From: Rhizobium sp. BK418
Lineage (GTDB): Bacteria; Pseudomonadota; Alphaproteobacteria; Rhizobiales; Rhizobiaceae
Direction: 5' to 3'
Length of the DNA: 64,000 nucleotides
Assembly: GCF_004341105.1 (NCBI RefSeq)
Contig: NZ_SLZK01000013.1
Location: forward strand, 1 to 64,000
In this document: piece by piece, positions 25,156-33,089 of the stretch
Layout of the letters: each line of letters begins with the position of its first letter
Position numbering within the stretch: position 1 is the first letter of the stretch
Notes under the pieces: model-generated
Databases searched by the model: none
Told to the model about the DNA's origin: nothing
Seen by the model: the letters and a program-made list of their open reading frames with translations, nothing else
Made by a program: the position numbers and the translations under genes

Positions 25156-26025
25156 TCATCTTTGTCTATAGCCCGCTCCATGGCCGAGGCGGGATGAAAT
25201 GGTCGCCACCGTATCCAGGAGTGACGGCGCGAAATTCTCTATGGCTTCGAGCGAGAGCCGCAACGACGGGCCGGCAACGCCGACGGCGCCGACAACGGCG
25301 CCGGTGGAATCGCGGACCGGGGCGGCAATCGCCCGGATGCCCGGCTCACTCTCTTCATCCTCGATCGCAAAGCCGCGCTGGCGGACTTCTGCGAAAATCT
25401 CGCGCACCCGCGCGGGATCGGTAATTGTATGCGACGTACGGCGCACGAGCGGTCCGGCAAGCAGGCGCTCGACTGTCTCCTCCGGCGCGAAAGCGAAGAT
25501 CGCCCGGCCGACTGCAGTGCAATGCGCCGGCCGGCGGGCACCGAGGTCCGACTTGATGCCGACCGCCTGTGGGCTTTCCAGGTCGTAGACATGCATCACT
25601 TCGGTATCGGTCGGGATGCCCAGGATGATGGTCTCGCCGGTATGCTTGCGAAGGTCGAACAGATAAGGACGTGCCTCGTTCGAGAGATTCATACGGCGGC
25701 GCACCAGCGTTCCGAGCCCGAAGAGGCCTACCCCAAGACGGTAACGCTCGGTTTCGGGGTTCTGCTCGAGCAGCCCTTCGGCAACCAGCGTCACGGCAAG
25801 GCGATGCACCGTGCTCTTTGCCACCTTGAGCTTCTGAGCGAGCGCACTGACGCCGATTTCGACCTCATCTTCCGAAAATGCTTTCAAAAGGCGGATCGCC
25901 GTCGTGACCGAAGACAAGCGATTGCGCTTGGCAGGGGCGGCCTTTTTCGTACGTGCCGTTTCCTTCACAGATGCGTTCATGGCGTGCGTTTTCCGTCTTT
26001 TTGCAAGGAGTGAGGGATCGTCCAT
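25156..26025 (-). CDS. IclR-family regulator 1
   Basis: A 289-residue IclR-type regulator. A lysine-rich tail (residues about 10-35) precedes the winged HTH (SSVTTAIRLLKAFSEDEVEIG, KVAKSTVHRLAVTLVAEGLL). The C-terminal effector domain has GIPTDTEVMHVYDLES and IAAPVRDSTGAVVGAVGVAG, the usual IclR signature. ATG at 26025 follows GCAGGAG; ATG at 25980 is an alternative. It is divided from the reductase by 13 bases. As one of two IclR proteins in the island it is a candidate reader of the GTTCC-N7-RGAAC elements. Confidence 0.9.
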   Translation of the reverse strand: MDDPSLLAKRRKTHAMNASVKETARTKKAAPAKRNRLSSVTTAIRLLKAFSEDEVEIGVSALAQKLKVAKSTVHRLAVTLVAEGLLEQNPETERYRLGVGLFGLGTLVRRRMNLSNEARPYLFDLRKHTGETIILGIPTDTEVMHVYDLESPQAVGIKSDLGARRPAHCTAVGRAIFAFAPEETVERLLAGPLVRRTSHTITDPARVREIFAEVRQRGFAIEDEESEPGIRAIAAPVRDSTGAVVGAVGVAGPSLRLSLEAIENFAPSLLDTVATISSRLGHGAGYRQR

Positions 26026-26068
26026 AACACAGCTCCTGCAAATACTCACGCCACGCCTTGACGCATTC

Positions 26069-26593
26069 TCAGACCCTCAAGGCGCTCAGCATCTCGGCGA
26101 CATAATCATCGCCGTTCGAGATGACGAGCATCGCCGCAAAGGGGCGCATCGCCGTCAGCGTCCGGGCAAGATCGAGCGCCGGCACTTCCGCAGAGCTGAC
26201 GACCAGGCCAGTCGTCATCTTGCTGCGCACGAAACAGGCGTTGCCGATGACTTCGGCCGCCTCCGCCGAACTGCCGGCCGTCGTCAACATGACGATGACA
26301 TCGGCATCGGCGATTTCGTCCACCAGCGCCGTGCGCTTGCCGGAGAGATCCTCCAGAACCGCATCGACGGGCAGCATCTTCAGCGAATCGGACACCGGCT
26401 TGGCTTCGACATAACGCAGGAAATGCGCGTGGCCTCCGGCGTAACCGACAGCCAGCCGTTCCAGCGTGGCCTCGGCGGTTTTGTCGAGTGCGATGATGCG
26501 CGATTTCCGCGGCCGCGAATTCGGATAATTGATCCGAAACCGCGCTTCTTCCGCAGTCGTTGCGCGAGCGCTTTCACTCAATCCGAGTTGCAT
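26069..26593 (-). CDS. uncharacterised protein in the Rieske oxygenase operon
   Basis: A 174-residue soluble protein that I do not recognise. It starts behind AAGGAG and lies 15 bases after the oxygenase stop, so the two are surely co-transcribed. The N terminus has RINYPNSRPRKSRIIALDKT. The middle is alternating strands and helices: DEIADADVIVMLTTAGSSAEAAEVIG and KMTTGLVVSS, ending in FAAMLVISNGDDYVAEMLSAL. A glycine-serine turn after VMLTT (TAGSSAE) could bind a phosphate, as in Rossmann-like or PTS-like folds. It is not a small hydroxylating-dioxygenase beta subunit. Function unknown. Confidence 0.7.
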   Translation of the reverse strand: MQLGLSESARATTAEEARFRINYPNSRPRKSRIIALDKTAEATLERLAVGYAGGHAHFLRYVEAKPVSDSLKMLPVDAVLEDLSGKRTALVDEIADADVIVMLTTAGSSAEAAEVIGNACFVRSKMTTGLVVSSAEVPALDLARTLTAMRPFAAMLVISNGDDYVAEMLSALRV

Positions 26594-26608
26594 GATCTGC
26601 GCTCCTTA

Positions 26609-27895
26609 TCAGACGCTCGTCTGTGCCTTGCCCGAAATCACGGTCAGTGCTTCATCGGCGATATCGATATAGGCCTTGTCAGCCGGCAGCACGATTGCAG
26701 CCGAGCGCACGCGGTGATGGGCCGGATCGACGCCGGGCGGCGTTATGCCTTTGTCCTTCAATGCACGTGCCGCCCGCATCAGCCTGTGACGCGCCATGAT
26801 GATGCCGTTGTCGGTCGAAACCAGGTTTTCCTTGCTGCGATCGACGATCGGTCCCATGCTTTCCTGCAGCGACGCATCCTGCATGGCGATGCCCTCGACG
26901 CCGGAATAGGTCGTGCCCTTACGCTGAGCCTCGCGATCCATCAGGTAATCATTGTCCTTGTTGGCGAGCGGCCGGTAGCTGCCCGGAACATAGGCCACAT
27001 GGATACCCTTGCCATCCTTCATCGCCTGACGTTCTTCCGTCGTCAGAGCGCGAACCGGATGATAGTCAAAGCTCCAGGCCCAGCAATTTTCATCGTCGAT
27101 CGGAATCCAGAAATGCCCGTGAACCGGGTGGTCGCCGCGCGGCGGAACCATGGTGAAGGATGGCATGACCCAAGGGGTGATGCGCCAGTAATAATGGCCC
27201 TCTTCCGCATTGCGGCGTGCGCCGATGTACAGGCCGCCTTCCATGTCGGTTACTTCGAAGAAGGGCCTCGCATCCGACATATTGTATTTATTGCCGCGCG
27301 CACCTTTGAAAAGCGGGTCGGAGTTCAAGCTGCCGCTATGGAGCCAGGAGACGTGGCTGGAATCGATGCCGCCTTCCATGGCCTGCAGCCAGTTGCACTC
27401 CTGCCAGCGCTTGGAGGTGAAAGTCTGCTCGGGTGGCACTAGCGCGAATTCCCATTCCGGATGCGGCGGCTGCTTGTCCGCAGGGCCCATATAGGTCCAG
27501 AGGATGTCGCCGATCTTGATCAGCGGGTAGGACTTCAACTTGATCTTGCTGCAATAACCGCTTTCTGCCGGCTCGGAAGGCACTTCCACGCACTGGCCGG
27601 TATGGTCATATTTCCAGCCGTGATAGGGGCAGCGCAGGCCGCCCTGCTCGTTGCGGCCGAACCAGAGCGAAACGCCACGATGGGCGCAGAATTCATCGAT
27701 CAGCCCATAACGCCCCTCACTATCACGGAAAGCCAGGAGGCGCTCGCCGAGCAGCTTGATACGCACAGGCGCACAATCATTGTCCGGCAGTTCCTCGGCA
27801 AGCAGCGCCGGGATCCAATAACAGCGGAACATCTCACCCATCGGCGTACCGATATCGGTCTGGGTCAGTAGATCGTTCTGTTCTTTCCTGAGCAT
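26609..27895 (-). CDS. Rieske oxygenase, phthalate 4,5-dioxygenase-like
   Basis: A 428-residue ring-hydroxylating oxygenase of the phthalate-dioxygenase type (single alpha subunit, no beta). The Rieske ligands are C70, H72, C89 and H92 (FCAHRGVSLWFG, RCPYHGWKYD). The mononuclear iron facial triad begins with D178-x2-H181-x4-H186 (GGIDSSHVSWLHSG). It activates O2 on an aromatic acid or ether; the exact substrate and whether one or two oxygens are inserted cannot be told. The start at 27895 is preceded by a GAGGAG. The upstream gap holds promoter-like boxes and operator-like element D. Confidence 0.92.
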   Translation of the reverse strand: MLRKEQNDLLTQTDIGTPMGEMFRCYWIPALLAEELPDNDCAPVRIKLLGERLLAFRDSEGRYGLIDEFCAHRGVSLWFGRNEQGGLRCPYHGWKYDHTGQCVEVPSEPAESGYCSKIKLKSYPLIKIGDILWTYMGPADKQPPHPEWEFALVPPEQTFTSKRWQECNWLQAMEGGIDSSHVSWLHSGSLNSDPLFKGARGNKYNMSDARPFFEVTDMEGGLYIGARRNAEEGHYYWRITPWVMPSFTMVPPRGDHPVHGHFWIPIDDENCWAWSFDYHPVRALTTEERQAMKDGKGIHVAYVPGSYRPLANKDNDYLMDREAQRKGTTYSGVEGIAMQDASLQESMGPIVDRSKENLVSTDNGIIMARHRLMRAARALKDKGITPPGVDPAHHRVRSAAIVLPADKAYIDIADEALTVISGKAQTSV

Positions 27896-28011
27896 GACAA
27901 CTCCTCCTCGAGCTCGTCAGTGACCGACAGCTGCGCCGCGCCACCTCTGTTTCCTCCGGCCGATCGGATTTGCGGTTGACCTTCGCGCCGGATCGGGTAT
28001 TTTTAGCGAGT

Positions 28012-28036
28012 GTTCCGTTATGCAGAACATCGTTTC
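28012..28036 (-). promoter_or_regulatory. operator-like triple half-site D upstream of the Rieske oxygenase gene
   Basis: On the plus strand GTTCC (28012-28016), seven bases, AGAAC (28024-28028), ATC, GTTTC (28032-28036). Towards the oxygenase this is GAAAC-N3-GTTCT-N7-GGAAC preceded by GTTTAAA, nearly identical in layout to element A. It also lies 74 bases before the ferredoxin gene on the other strand, so it could control both directions. Confidence 0.6.
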
Positions 28037-28045
28037 GTTTTAAAC

Positions 28046-28072
28046 GCTATATCGAGATAGCAGGCTAGTCAA
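28046..28072 (-). promoter_or_regulatory. promoter-like boxes for the Rieske oxygenase operon
   Basis: On the minus strand TTGACT (28072-28067), 15 bases, TATAGC (28051-28046), placed just before operator-like element D. The spacing is short for sigma70, so this is tentative. Confidence 0.4.
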
Positions 28073-28109
28073 GCGCTGGCGAAGTCGCCAAAGCAGGGAG
28101 GAAAGACCA

Positions 28110-28427
28110 ATGGCGGAAGTGGGTACTCGGATCAGGCTGTGCTCGACCGATGATGTGGATTGGGATAGCGCGATCCGGGTCGAGGAAGGCGATCTCACGC
28201 TTGCCGTATTTAATGTGAACGGGACGTTCTACGTGACAGACGATCTCTGTACGCACGGTCCAGGTTCTTTGTCGGAAGGTTATCTCGATGGCCACACCGT
28301 GGAATGCGATTTCCATAATGGCCAGTTCGACGTGCGCACCGGCGAAGTCGTCGCCCCGCCCTGCATGATTCCGGTCAAGACCTACAAGGTCGTCGTCGAA
28401 AACAACGACGTGCTGATCGAAGTCTGA
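28110..28427 (+). CDS. Rieske [2Fe-2S] ferredoxin
   Basis: A 105-residue soluble ferredoxin of the NdoA/BphF type. The cluster ligands are C47, H49, C66 and H69 (DLCTHGPGSLSEG, VECDFHNGQFD). Phthalate dioxygenases usually need only a reductase with its own cluster, so a separate Rieske ferredoxin makes this a possible three-component system. GGGAGG precedes the ATG. It is divergent from the oxygenase and shares the control region; a class II aldolase-like gene follows 68 bases downstream. Confidence 0.92.
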   Translation: MAEVGTRIRLCSTDDVDWDSAIRVEEGDLTLAVFNVNGTFYVTDDLCTHGPGSLSEGYLDGHTVECDFHNGQFDVRTGEVVAPPCMIPVKTYKVVVENNDVLIEV

Positions 28428-28495
28428 CGCCCGTCGCTTGCGGAAGATAAAAAGTCGTATAATGTGAGATTAATTCGAAACGGGAGGAGCCGATC

Positions 28496-29260
28496 ATGCA
28501 ATCTCACAAACACGCGGAAGAACCGCAATCCGAGCTGTCGGAAAATACGCTGCGCCATGATGTATCCATGGCGACGCGCCTTCTGAACAGCCTGAAAATA
28601 CTCGAATATAGCGGACATGTCAGCGCTCGTTTGCCGGGCGGCACGACCTTCCTGATTCAGCCGCAAGACAAGAGCCGCGCCGATGTTGCGCCTGACGATC
28701 TACTCGTCTGCGATCTCGACGGCAAGGTGGTTGCCGGCACGCCTGGCGTCAAACCGCCATCTGAAGTATTCCTCCATTGTGAGATTTATCGATCAAAGCA
28801 GGACGTGCAGTCGATCGCCCATTTCCATCATGACGTGACCAACGTCTTCACACTGGTCGAGGATGTCCCACTTCCGCCGGTCAAGAACCATGCGATCCGC
28901 TGGCGCAATGGTATTCCCGTTCACTCGGATCCTGCCCATGTCGATACGCCCGAGCGCGGCCGCGACATCGTTGCCACACTGGGCAATTGCCATGCGATGC
29001 AGATCCGCGCACATGGCCAGATCGTCACTGCCGAGACCGTACGTGGCGTTTTCATCGATGCCGTGCACCTCGTCGAGAATGCGGAAGCCGCCTATCGCGC
29101 CGCCTCGCTCGGCAAGATCAAGCCGCTGACCGAGGAAGAAATGGAATCCTTCGCCCACAGCTTCCGCCGCGGCCATCACATCCGCAAGCTCTGGAAATAT
29201 TACGCAGGCGGCGCCATTCGCGACGGCCTGTTCCCCGAGGCATGGAATACGGCGGCCTGA
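28496..29260 (+). CDS. class II aldolase/adducin-family protein, copy 1
   Basis: A 254-residue member of the fuculose-phosphate-aldolase/adducin superfamily. Metal-binding histidines are in SIAHFHHDVTN and in RAHGQIVTAE; the phosphate-region loop is SGHVSARLPGG. In aromatic catabolism some members are non-oxidative decarboxylases, for example of dihydroxyphthalate or trihydroxybenzoate type, so a C-C lyase or decarboxylase role is possible. GGGAGGAG precedes the ATG. It lies between the ferredoxin and the second IclR gene. Confidence 0.8.
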   Translation: MQSHKHAEEPQSELSENTLRHDVSMATRLLNSLKILEYSGHVSARLPGGTTFLIQPQDKSRADVAPDDLLVCDLDGKVVAGTPGVKPPSEVFLHCEIYRSKQDVQSIAHFHHDVTNVFTLVEDVPLPPVKNHAIRWRNGIPVHSDPAHVDTPERGRDIVATLGNCHAMQIRAHGQIVTAETVRGVFIDAVHLVENAEAAYRAASLGKIKPLTEEEMESFAHSFRRGHHIRKLWKYYAGGAIRDGLFPEAWNTAA

Positions 29261-29271
29261 GTCGCATGCGA

Positions 29272-29298
29272 ACCGGAGCGCAGAGCTTGCGCTCCGGT
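29272..29298 (+). terminator. strong stem after class II aldolase copy 1
   Basis: ACCGGAGCGCA (29272-29282) pairs with TGCGCTCCGGT (29288-29298) across a GAGCT loop, eleven perfect pairs, 12 bases after the stop. No T-run follows, so it may be a Rho-assisted end or an mRNA 3' stabiliser. Confidence 0.45.
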
Positions 29299-29443
29299 CC
29301 CGCGCGGCCGATTGCTTGCCGGCTGATCATCGCTTTATAGTGGCCCTTCCTGATATTGCCGAGGTGGGATTCGATTTGCTGACAGACTGGTGGTCCGATG
29401 GCGCGCAGCGCCGTTCTGCCAACTCATCGGTGGAGAGATCAGC

Positions 29444-30193
29444 TTGAACAGCCTGGAAAAAATGATCGGACTTCTCGATCTCTTCGATGCGGGAGAAGAT
29501 ACGGTAGCACTCACCTTCGAAGAACTCTGCGACAACCTCGGCTATACGCGTTCGACCCTCTACCGCTACCTCAAGATTCTGACGGATGCCGGCCTGCTGA
29601 CGTCGCTGCCAGGCGTCGGCTACATGCTCGGTCCCAGAATTGTCGAGCTGGATTACAAGATTCGCACTGGCGACGTTCTCATCCGTGCAGCGCGCCCAAT
29701 GATGGAAGAGCTTGCCGCCCGCTTCAAGGCCGTCGCCCTGCTCTGCCGCCGCTACAAATTCGAGGTGCTCTGCGTGCACCAGGAAGCGGGGACGGACGCC
29801 GTGCGCAGCAATTACGACCGCGGCCGCCGGCGCTCGCTGCTGCATGGCGCGGCCTCGATTGCGATCCTCACCTATCTTCCCGATCATCAGTTCCGTAAAT
29901 TCTACGGGCTTGCGCAGGACGAGTTCCAAAAGGCCGGCTTCGGCGGCTCTCTGCCGGAGGTCAAGGCGAAATTCCGCCAGCATCGCGAGCGCGGCTGGGT
30001 GAGCACCAGCGGCGATGTCACACCCGGCGTTACCGGCGTTGCCGCGCCCGTCTTCGATGGCCGTTCCGAGATCATCGGCAGTCTCAGCCTGACGCTGCGC
30101 GACGCGCAGATCCAGGCAAAGACCCTCGATAATATCGCAGAACAGGTGGTTTTCTGCGCCGGCGTGCTTTCCAAGACGCTGGCGCGCAACTGA
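29444..30193 (+). CDS. IclR-family regulator 2
   Basis: A 249-residue IclR-type regulator. The winged HTH is SLEKMIGLLDLFDAGED with TFEELCDNLGYTRSTLYRYLKIL. The effector domain shows GVTGVAAPVFDGRSEIIGSLSLTL. TTG at 29444 is six bases after GGTGGAGAG; a longer frame to GTG 29390 has no ribosome site. It is transcribed towards the convergent FAD-hydroxylase gene, leaving only six bases between stops. It is the second candidate for binding the shared operator elements. Confidence 0.88.
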   Translation: MNSLEKMIGLLDLFDAGEDTVALTFEELCDNLGYTRSTLYRYLKILTDAGLLTSLPGVGYMLGPRIVELDYKIRTGDVLIRAARPMMEELAARFKAVALLCRRYKFEVLCVHQEAGTDAVRSNYDRGRRRSLLHGAASIAILTYLPDHQFRKFYGLAQDEFQKAGFGGSLPEVKAKFRQHRERGWVSTSGDVTPGVTGVAAPVFDGRSEIIGSLSLTLRDAQIQAKTLDNIAEQVVFCAGVLSKTLARN

Positions 30194-30199
30194 TCCCCG

Positions 30200-31810
30200 T
30201 CAGTGCCCCGTGACCATAGCCGCCAGATCCTCGGCGTCTTCCGGGGCACTTTTGCCGCGCCAGACGACATGCATGTCCGGCCGCACCAAAACGAGATCGT
30301 AGCCGTAAATGTCGCGAACACGCTGCGACGCGATGTCAAGCGTCTCGAACGGTACGCCCCGCGCTCTGAACGCACCCTCGATGCCCGAAGTATCGATCGC
30401 CGTGCCGCCGAGCCGCAGCATGGTGTAACCGGGGCCGATATGGTCCTGGACGGGATCGTTCTCGCCCAGCCACAGATGCGGCAGGCGGGCACCCGGCCAT
30501 GTGGTCGGATGGTATTCGCGGAACAGGTGCTCCGGTCCGCCGGGCTCGTCAGTGATCACAGGCGAGCCGACATAGCGGTAGCCGAGTTCCGCACCGATCA
30601 TTTCGTTGGTCTTACGCTGCTCGACATCGGCGATGCGTGCGAGATTGTCTCGCGTTGCCTGGCCTGCCTGTGTCTGATCGCGAATATCCGGCCGGTATTG
30701 TGAGCGCCATTGGCGCCGGCCGAGCGAAGCGTAGCGGGAAGCCCCGACATTGCGGTCACCAACCTGCCGGCGTTCGATTTCGTAGGAGCGCAGTAGATTC
30801 GGACCGCCCCAGCCCTGCAATGTCGCGGCCAGTTTCCAGCCGAGGTCGATCGCATCACCAACGCCGGTATTCATCCCGAGTCCGCCTGTCGGAATGACGA
30901 GATGGGCGGCATCGCCGGCGAGGAAGACACGTCCCGCGCCATAGTGGTCGGCAAGCAGAAGGTTCTGTTTCCACTGACCGACATAGAGCATCTTGTAATC
31001 GACGGGCACGCCGACTGCCTTTTCGAACTGGGCGGCCATGTCCTCGTCCTTCTCGACGACGGCATGCAGCGTCCAGTGTTTCGTCGAATCCTGCATGATG
31101 AGAAATGTCGCCTGCCCGTCGGCAACGTGATAATGACGTCCGCGACCAGGGCCATCGCCGAGTGGAATGCGGCTGTAGAGCTCTTCCGAATAGTATAGCG
31201 CTTGGCGCAGATGCAGGAGATTACCCTCGCCGCGCAGCTTGATTCCGAGCTGCTTGCGCACCGGGCTCGTCCCGCCATCACAGCCGACGACATATTTTGC
31301 GCGATAAGTTAGATTGCCTTTTTTCGTGATCGTATGCGCCGTCACACCGCCGTCGTCCTGTTCCAGCGAAACGAATTCCGAGCCATACCGGACCGTGACG
31401 CTCGGCAATTGTTCCGCCACCGACTTCAGCAATGGTTCCAGCGTGTATTGCGAGATCAGTTGATATGCCTCGAGCGGCTGGCTTGCATCCTCGGATCGAC
31501 GAATCTCTTCCAGCGCCTCGTTGACCGATGGATATGGCAATCGCAGCAGCGGCGGCTCGTTCATCGCCAGAACCACGTAGACATCCATCGGTACGGAAGC
31601 GTCGAGTCCGGCCTTTCGGATCTTTTCCGAAAGGCCCATCCGGCGGAAGATTTCCATGGTTCGCGCATTGCAGCGCTCCATCTTCGGCAGGAACTCCGGC
31701 GCCTCCTTCTTTTCAATCAGCGTGCAGCGCACGCCCTTTTGGCCGAGGTCGATAGCAAGCGTCAGCCCGACCGGGCCTGCGCCAACTATGAGGACATCCG
31801 TCTGTTCCAT
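30200..31810 (-). CDS. FAD-dependent aromatic hydroxylase (MhpA/PheA type)
   Basis: A flavoprotein monooxygenase of about 536 residues. The ADP-binding motif VLIVGAGPVGLTLA is at the N terminus, the DG motif is VVGCDGGTSPVRKQLG, and the GD motif is GRVFLAGDAAHLVIPTGGLGMN. A thioredoxin-like C-terminal domain, usual in phenol and 3-(3-hydroxyphenyl)propionate hydroxylases, accounts for the last 150 residues. It would hydroxylate a phenolic ring with NAD(P)H and O2. I chose ATG 31810, after GGAG; 31819 and 31837 are in-frame alternatives. It is divergent from decarboxylase-like copy 3. Confidence 0.88.
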   Translation of the reverse strand: MEQTDVLIVGAGPVGLTLAIDLGQKGVRCTLIEKKEAPEFLPKMERCNARTMEIFRRMGLSEKIRKAGLDASVPMDVYVVLAMNEPPLLRLPYPSVNEALEEIRRSEDASQPLEAYQLISQYTLEPLLKSVAEQLPSVTVRYGSEFVSLEQDDGGVTAHTITKKGNLTYRAKYVVGCDGGTSPVRKQLGIKLRGEGNLLHLRQALYYSEELYSRIPLGDGPGRGRHYHVADGQATFLIMQDSTKHWTLHAVVEKDEDMAAQFEKAVGVPVDYKMLYVGQWKQNLLLADHYGAGRVFLAGDAAHLVIPTGGLGMNTGVGDAIDLGWKLAATLQGWGGPNLLRSYEIERRQVGDRNVGASRYASLGRRQWRSQYRPDIRDQTQAGQATRDNLARIADVEQRKTNEMIGAELGYRYVGSPVITDEPGGPEHLFREYHPTTWPGARLPHLWLGENDPVQDHIGPGYTMLRLGGTAIDTSGIEGAFRARGVPFETLDIASQRVRDIYGYDLVLVRPDMHVVWRGKSAPEDAEDLAAMVTGH

Positions 31811-32014
31811 GCTCTCCATCCCCTTGCTGCCCGCCAACCCGGTAGCGTCGGGCTCATTTATCGCGAGTTCGAAAGACCAGTCAATTCAAAACTAAAAAAA
31901 TCCCACAATACAGGAAAAGTTAAAAAAGCGCTGGACAGGTGATTGCTGTTCTGCGCATGCTAACCTCAAATGACGTCGCGGCACGATTTGCCGTGCGACT
32001 CTTGGAGGAGTTCA

Positions 32015-33004
32015 GTGACGAAGAAGGTTGAGCTCACGCTTGCTTGCGGTGATTATGAGATCGTGCGGGCGTTGAAGGAAGGAACGGTCCGACCGGACGG
32101 AATCGAGTTGACGATCCTGACGGAGATGGATTCCACCACGCGTCACTGGCGCTTTTTGCGCAACGGCGAATTCGACGTCGCGGAGGTTTCGCTTTCCTCC
32201 TATATGGCGGCAAAGACGCGCGGCCTGCCCTTTGACGCGATCCCTGTCTTCCTGCACCGGCGCTTCCGCCACGGCTTCATCTTCACGCATACGGCGAGCA
32301 GCATCCGCGAGCCGAAGGACCTGATCGGCCGAAAGGTCGGTGTCAAAAGCTATCTGGTGACCGCATCGCTTTGGCTGCGTGGTTTGCTCGAAGGTGAATA
32401 TGGCGTGCCGCACCAGTCGATCGAATGGTATTCCGAGCTGGATGAGGATGTGGACTATACGCTGCCTTCAGGCCTGAAGCTGCATAAGATCGCCGAAGAC
32501 AAGTCCATAGAGCAGATGCTGGTCGATGGCGAGATCGACGCCTTGCTGCACCCTGATCTCATCGCCCCGATCAAGAAGCGCGACCCCCGCGTCGGCCGGC
32601 TGTTTCCGAACTATAAAGCCGAGGAAATCGCCTATTACGAGCGGACGGGCATCTTTCCGATCATGCATGTCATGGGCATCCGTCCTGATATCGTCGTGCG
32701 GCACCCGTGGGTGCCCATCAATCTCTACATCGCATTCGAGGAAGCCAAGCAGGTCGCCATGAAGCGTATGGAGAACCCGCGTATCGTGCCGCTCGCCTGG
32801 TACCGTGAAGCCTGGGAGGAACAGCAGGCGATCCTCGGCGACGACCCGTGGGCCTACGGCGTCGAGGGGCAGAATGCCAGGACGCTGGAGACAGTTATCG
32901 GTTACGCGCATCAACAAGGGCTGATCGACCGCAAGGTCGCGATCTCGGACCTCTTCCTCGACGTATCGCAGGGCCGCAAGCGCGGCGACAAACACCGTGT
33001 GTAG
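32015..33004 (+). CDS. 4,5-dihydroxyphthalate decarboxylase-like protein, copy 3
   Basis: A 329-residue protein with the best family fit of the three copies: LTLACGDYEIVRALKEGTVRPDGIEL, EFDVAEVSLSSYMAAKT, PVFLHRRFRHGFIFTH, EPKDLIGRKVGVKSYLVTASLWLRGLLEGEYGVP, FPIMHVMGIRPDIVVRHPW, and DDPWAYGVEGQNARTLETVIGYAHQQGLI. There is no signal peptide, which argues against an ABC binding protein despite the shared fold. GTG at 32015 follows GGAGGAG. It heads a three-gene plus-strand unit with a class II aldolase-like gene and an amidohydrolase. Confidence 0.78.
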   Translation: MTKKVELTLACGDYEIVRALKEGTVRPDGIELTILTEMDSTTRHWRFLRNGEFDVAEVSLSSYMAAKTRGLPFDAIPVFLHRRFRHGFIFTHTASSIREPKDLIGRKVGVKSYLVTASLWLRGLLEGEYGVPHQSIEWYSELDEDVDYTLPSGLKLHKIAEDKSIEQMLVDGEIDALLHPDLIAPIKKRDPRVGRLFPNYKAEEIAYYERTGIFPIMHVMGIRPDIVVRHPWVPINLYIAFEEAKQVAMKRMENPRIVPLAWYREAWEEQQAILGDDPWAYGVEGQNARTLETVIGYAHQQGLIDRKVAISDLFLDVSQGRKRGDKHRV

Positions 33005-33089
33005 CGCCTGTGAGGGCGGTGACACCGCATTTGAACCGGCCTGGAGCGGCACTGGATTCCGCTGTGATAATTGCTCGGAGAACACGACG

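Noticed and set aside
29272..29298. Confident intrinsic terminator
   Set aside because: The stem is strong but lacks a T-run, so it was kept only as a low-confidence terminator.
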